From Pseudomonadota bacterium (lineage in GTDB: Bacteria; Myxococcota_A; Polyangia; Fen-1088), in assembly GCA_023438785.1 (NCBI GenBank), contig JAEXQJ010000044.1, forward strand, positions 1 to 5,532: 5,532 nucleotides of DNA, given 5' to 3'. Positions 4,360 through 5,532 of this stretch are shown here, piece by piece. The notes under the pieces are model-generated. The model had not been told where the DNA came from. It searched no databases and saw nothing but the letters and a program-made list of their open reading frames with translations. The position numbers were made by a program, and so were the translations under genes. The stretch's first letter is position 1, and every line of letters starts with the position of its first letter.

Positions 4360-5532
4360 CGCAGGCTGTCGGGCTCGCGAGAGTTGCGCCGGCATACTTC
4401 TGCACCAGCGCTTTCACCTGGTTGGCCGGCAGCATGAACGACTTGTACTCGTAGGGCGGAGTAAAGGCCGTGCCGCTTCCCTTCTGGTTTCCGGTGCAGC
4501 TCTCGAAGACGTTGCCGATCGACTCCTGGACCGAATCAGCCCCGTCCTGCTTGCCCAGATCGATGGGCTCTTTCTGGCTGATGAAGTGGTTGTTCTCGGT
4601 CCGCACGTTGCAGCGGTAGCCATTGGTGACGCCCAATTTCGAAGCGCCCACGGACGCGTTGGCCGTGTAGAGGTTGTTGACCACGTGGATTTGGCCGTAA
4701 CGGCAACGGGGCTGCCGTTCGGCCGCCGCAACCCACCAATTGAACATGTACGTGATGTCCAGCTTCCCCTCGCTGGCCGGCTCGCTGTCGGACGACGCGA
4801 TCAGGTTCGACAGATTGTGACTGTGGCCGGAAAGGGAGTAGCCGAAGATGCACCAGGTGAACGTCACGGTGTCGGCGCCCTTCACCACGTCAGCGTTGCC
4901 GTCCTGGCCGTCCCAGAACTCACAGTGGTCGATCCAGACGTTTTTGGAGCTTCCCTCGATAGTGAGGTTGTCCCAGGCCTGATCCGCGTTGGACCCGGGG
5001 CCGCGAATCACGAGGTTGCGCACGATGACGTTGCTGGCGTTCTTGATGTGGATGGGCGCCTTGAGTTGAGTTCCCGGGCGCAAGCCGATGATGGTCTTGT
5101 TCGACGCGATCTCCAGCCGATCTCCCGAGGTGCCGCTCCAGCCGCTGCCCAGGGTGCCGTCGATGTGGATCACCCGAGGCTGACTGTCGGACGCGTACTT
5201 GTCCAAGTCGGCGAAGGTCTTCACGACAATGGGGGCGGTGTCTCCACCACCGGTCACGCTGGCGGCCCCGCCAGTTCGCCCGGACCGCGTGGCCCAACCG
5301 ATGGGCTTACACTGATCCGCGCCCGTCGAGCCACCGGCGCCAGAAGTGCCGCCCGTACCAGAGGTGCCGCCCGCACCGGAAGAGCCGCCGCTCGCCGGCG
5401 TACCGCCACTCGCCCCACCCGTGGCCGCCGTCCCACCCGTGGCCGTCGTGCCGCCGCTCGCCTTGCCCCCGGTGGTCGTCGCCCCGCCACTCGCCCCACC
5501 CGCGGCCGTCGTGCCGCCGCTCGCCTTGCCCC
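4352..5532 (-). CDS. Secreted PL1 pectate lyase with Gly-rich spacer (5' end outside window)
   Basis: Pectate lyases cleave polygalacturonate by beta-elimination with Ca2+, outside the cell. The catalytic domain begins near 5311 (CKPIGWAT, then TGG and VVKTFADLDKYA) and runs to the stop at 4352-4354, about 320 residues, normal for PL1. PL1 signatures are IASNKTIIGL and NVIVRNLVIRG of the parallel beta-helix; WIDHCEFWDGQDGNAD (from 4936 down), whose acidic residues match the Ca-binding region; ADTVTFTWCIFG and HSHNLSN; and AERQPRCRYGQIHVVNN (near 4725-4675), where an arginine of RxPRxR is the likely catalytic base. At least seven cysteines suggest disulfides. A GTG at 5257 has been a tempting start, but it lies inside the family's N-terminal TGGG segment. 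The frame continues without stop through a Gly-rich spacer to the window end, so the leader peptide is outside. By analogy with the esterase it may be a lipoprotein. It converges on the GT-C gene with an 8-bp overlap. Confidence 0.92.
   Translation of the reverse strand, partial: GKASGGTTAAGGASGGATTTGGKASGGTTATGGTAATGGASGGTPASGGSSGAGGTSGTGGTSGAGGSTGADQCKPIGWATRSGRTGGAASVTGGGDTAPIVVKTFADLDKYASDSQPRVIHIDGTLGSGWSGTSGDRLEIASNKTIIGLRPGTQLKAPIHIKNASNVIVRNLVIRGPGSNADQAWDNLTIEGSSKNVWIDHCEFWDGQDGNADVVKGADTVTFTWCIFGYSLSGHSHNLSNLIASSDSEPASEGKLDITYMFNWWVAAAERQPRCRYGQIHVVNNLYTANASVGASKLGVTNGYRCNVRTENNHFISQKEPIDLGKQDGADSVQESIGNVFESCTGNQKGSGTAFTPPYEYKSFMLPANQVKALVQKYAGATLASPTACAK
5321..5532 (-). repeat. Gly-rich spacer repeats of the pectate lyase
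   Basis: Reading on the minus strand, this region codes for about 70 residues of ASGGTTATGG-, GGTSGTGG- and GGKASGGT-like units preceding the lyase domain. At DNA level a 29-nt block at 5441-5469 recurs exactly at 5504-5532, 63 nt (21 codons) away. A 19-nt block near 5403-5421 recurs 81 nt (27 codons) away. All offsets are multiples of three, so copy-number changes would keep the frame. The array runs off the window edge, so its full length is unknown. Confidence 0.85.

Noticed and set aside
4374..4381. 8-bp palindrome CTCGCGAG near the lyase stop as an operator
   Set aside because: It lies within the lyase coding sequence at its 3' end, and short GC palindromes are expected by chance in such DNA.
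5321..5532. Repeat array considered as CRISPR or tandem intergenic repeats
   Set aside because: All offsets are codon multiples, the frame is open and the product is a typical Gly-rich spacer. There are no regular unique spacers.
1..5532. Toxin-antitoxin, phage-defence or mobile-element system
   Set aside because: The ankyrin protein alone is not enough. No nuclease, helicase, reverse transcriptase, integrase, transposase or small toxin-like gene is visible on either strand.

Overview
The window is high-GC DNA with GTG/TTG starts and secreted proteins that carry long Gly/Ser/Thr/Ala-rich spacers right after a lipoprotein-type leader. That style is typical of myxobacteria (Myxococcota, perhaps Polyangiales/Sorangiineae). 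This placement is inference from style, not from a marker gene. No tRNA, rRNA, CRISPR array, transposase or phage gene is visible.

Layout: (1) 3-398 (+) is the 3' part of an ankyrin-repeat protein whose start probably lies outside the window. (2) 400-1155 (+) begins 1 nt after the ankyrin stop, probably at a TTG. It encodes a protein with one membrane segment, an Asp-Asp loop motif like that of GT-C glycosyltransferases, and a periplasmic-type C-terminal domain. It looks like a GT-C protein that has lost its middle. (3) 1156-1466 is a 311-nt non-coding stretch. It holds a hairpin just after the stop, a decayed same-frame copy of the upstream gene's last codons about 195 nt downstream, and a second GC-rich hairpin. 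(4) 1467-2858 (+) is a lipoprotein with a Gly-rich spacer, a CE2-type beta-sandwich domain and an SGNH/GDSL esterase domain, best read as a CE2 carbohydrate acetylesterase. (5) 2926-4359 (+; alternative start 2866) is a polytopic membrane protein resembling polyprenyl-phosphate-sugar-dependent GT-C/GT87 glycosyltransferases. (6) 4352-5532 (-) is a family PL1 pectate lyase with its own Gly-rich spacer. Its reading frame stays open to the window end, so its true start is outside.

The esterase and the lyase together suggest extracellular breakdown of acetylated plant cell-wall polysaccharide: the esterase would remove acetyl groups and the lyase would cleave the polygalacturonate backbone. The GT-C protein lies between them and ends convergently with the lyase, the two stop codons sharing 8 bp. 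The ankyrin and truncated-GT genes look like a separate transcription unit. I see no convincing new multi-gene system. The most unusual points are the apparent collapsed glycosyltransferase, the duplicated gene tail behind it, and the convergent overlap with a hairpin.
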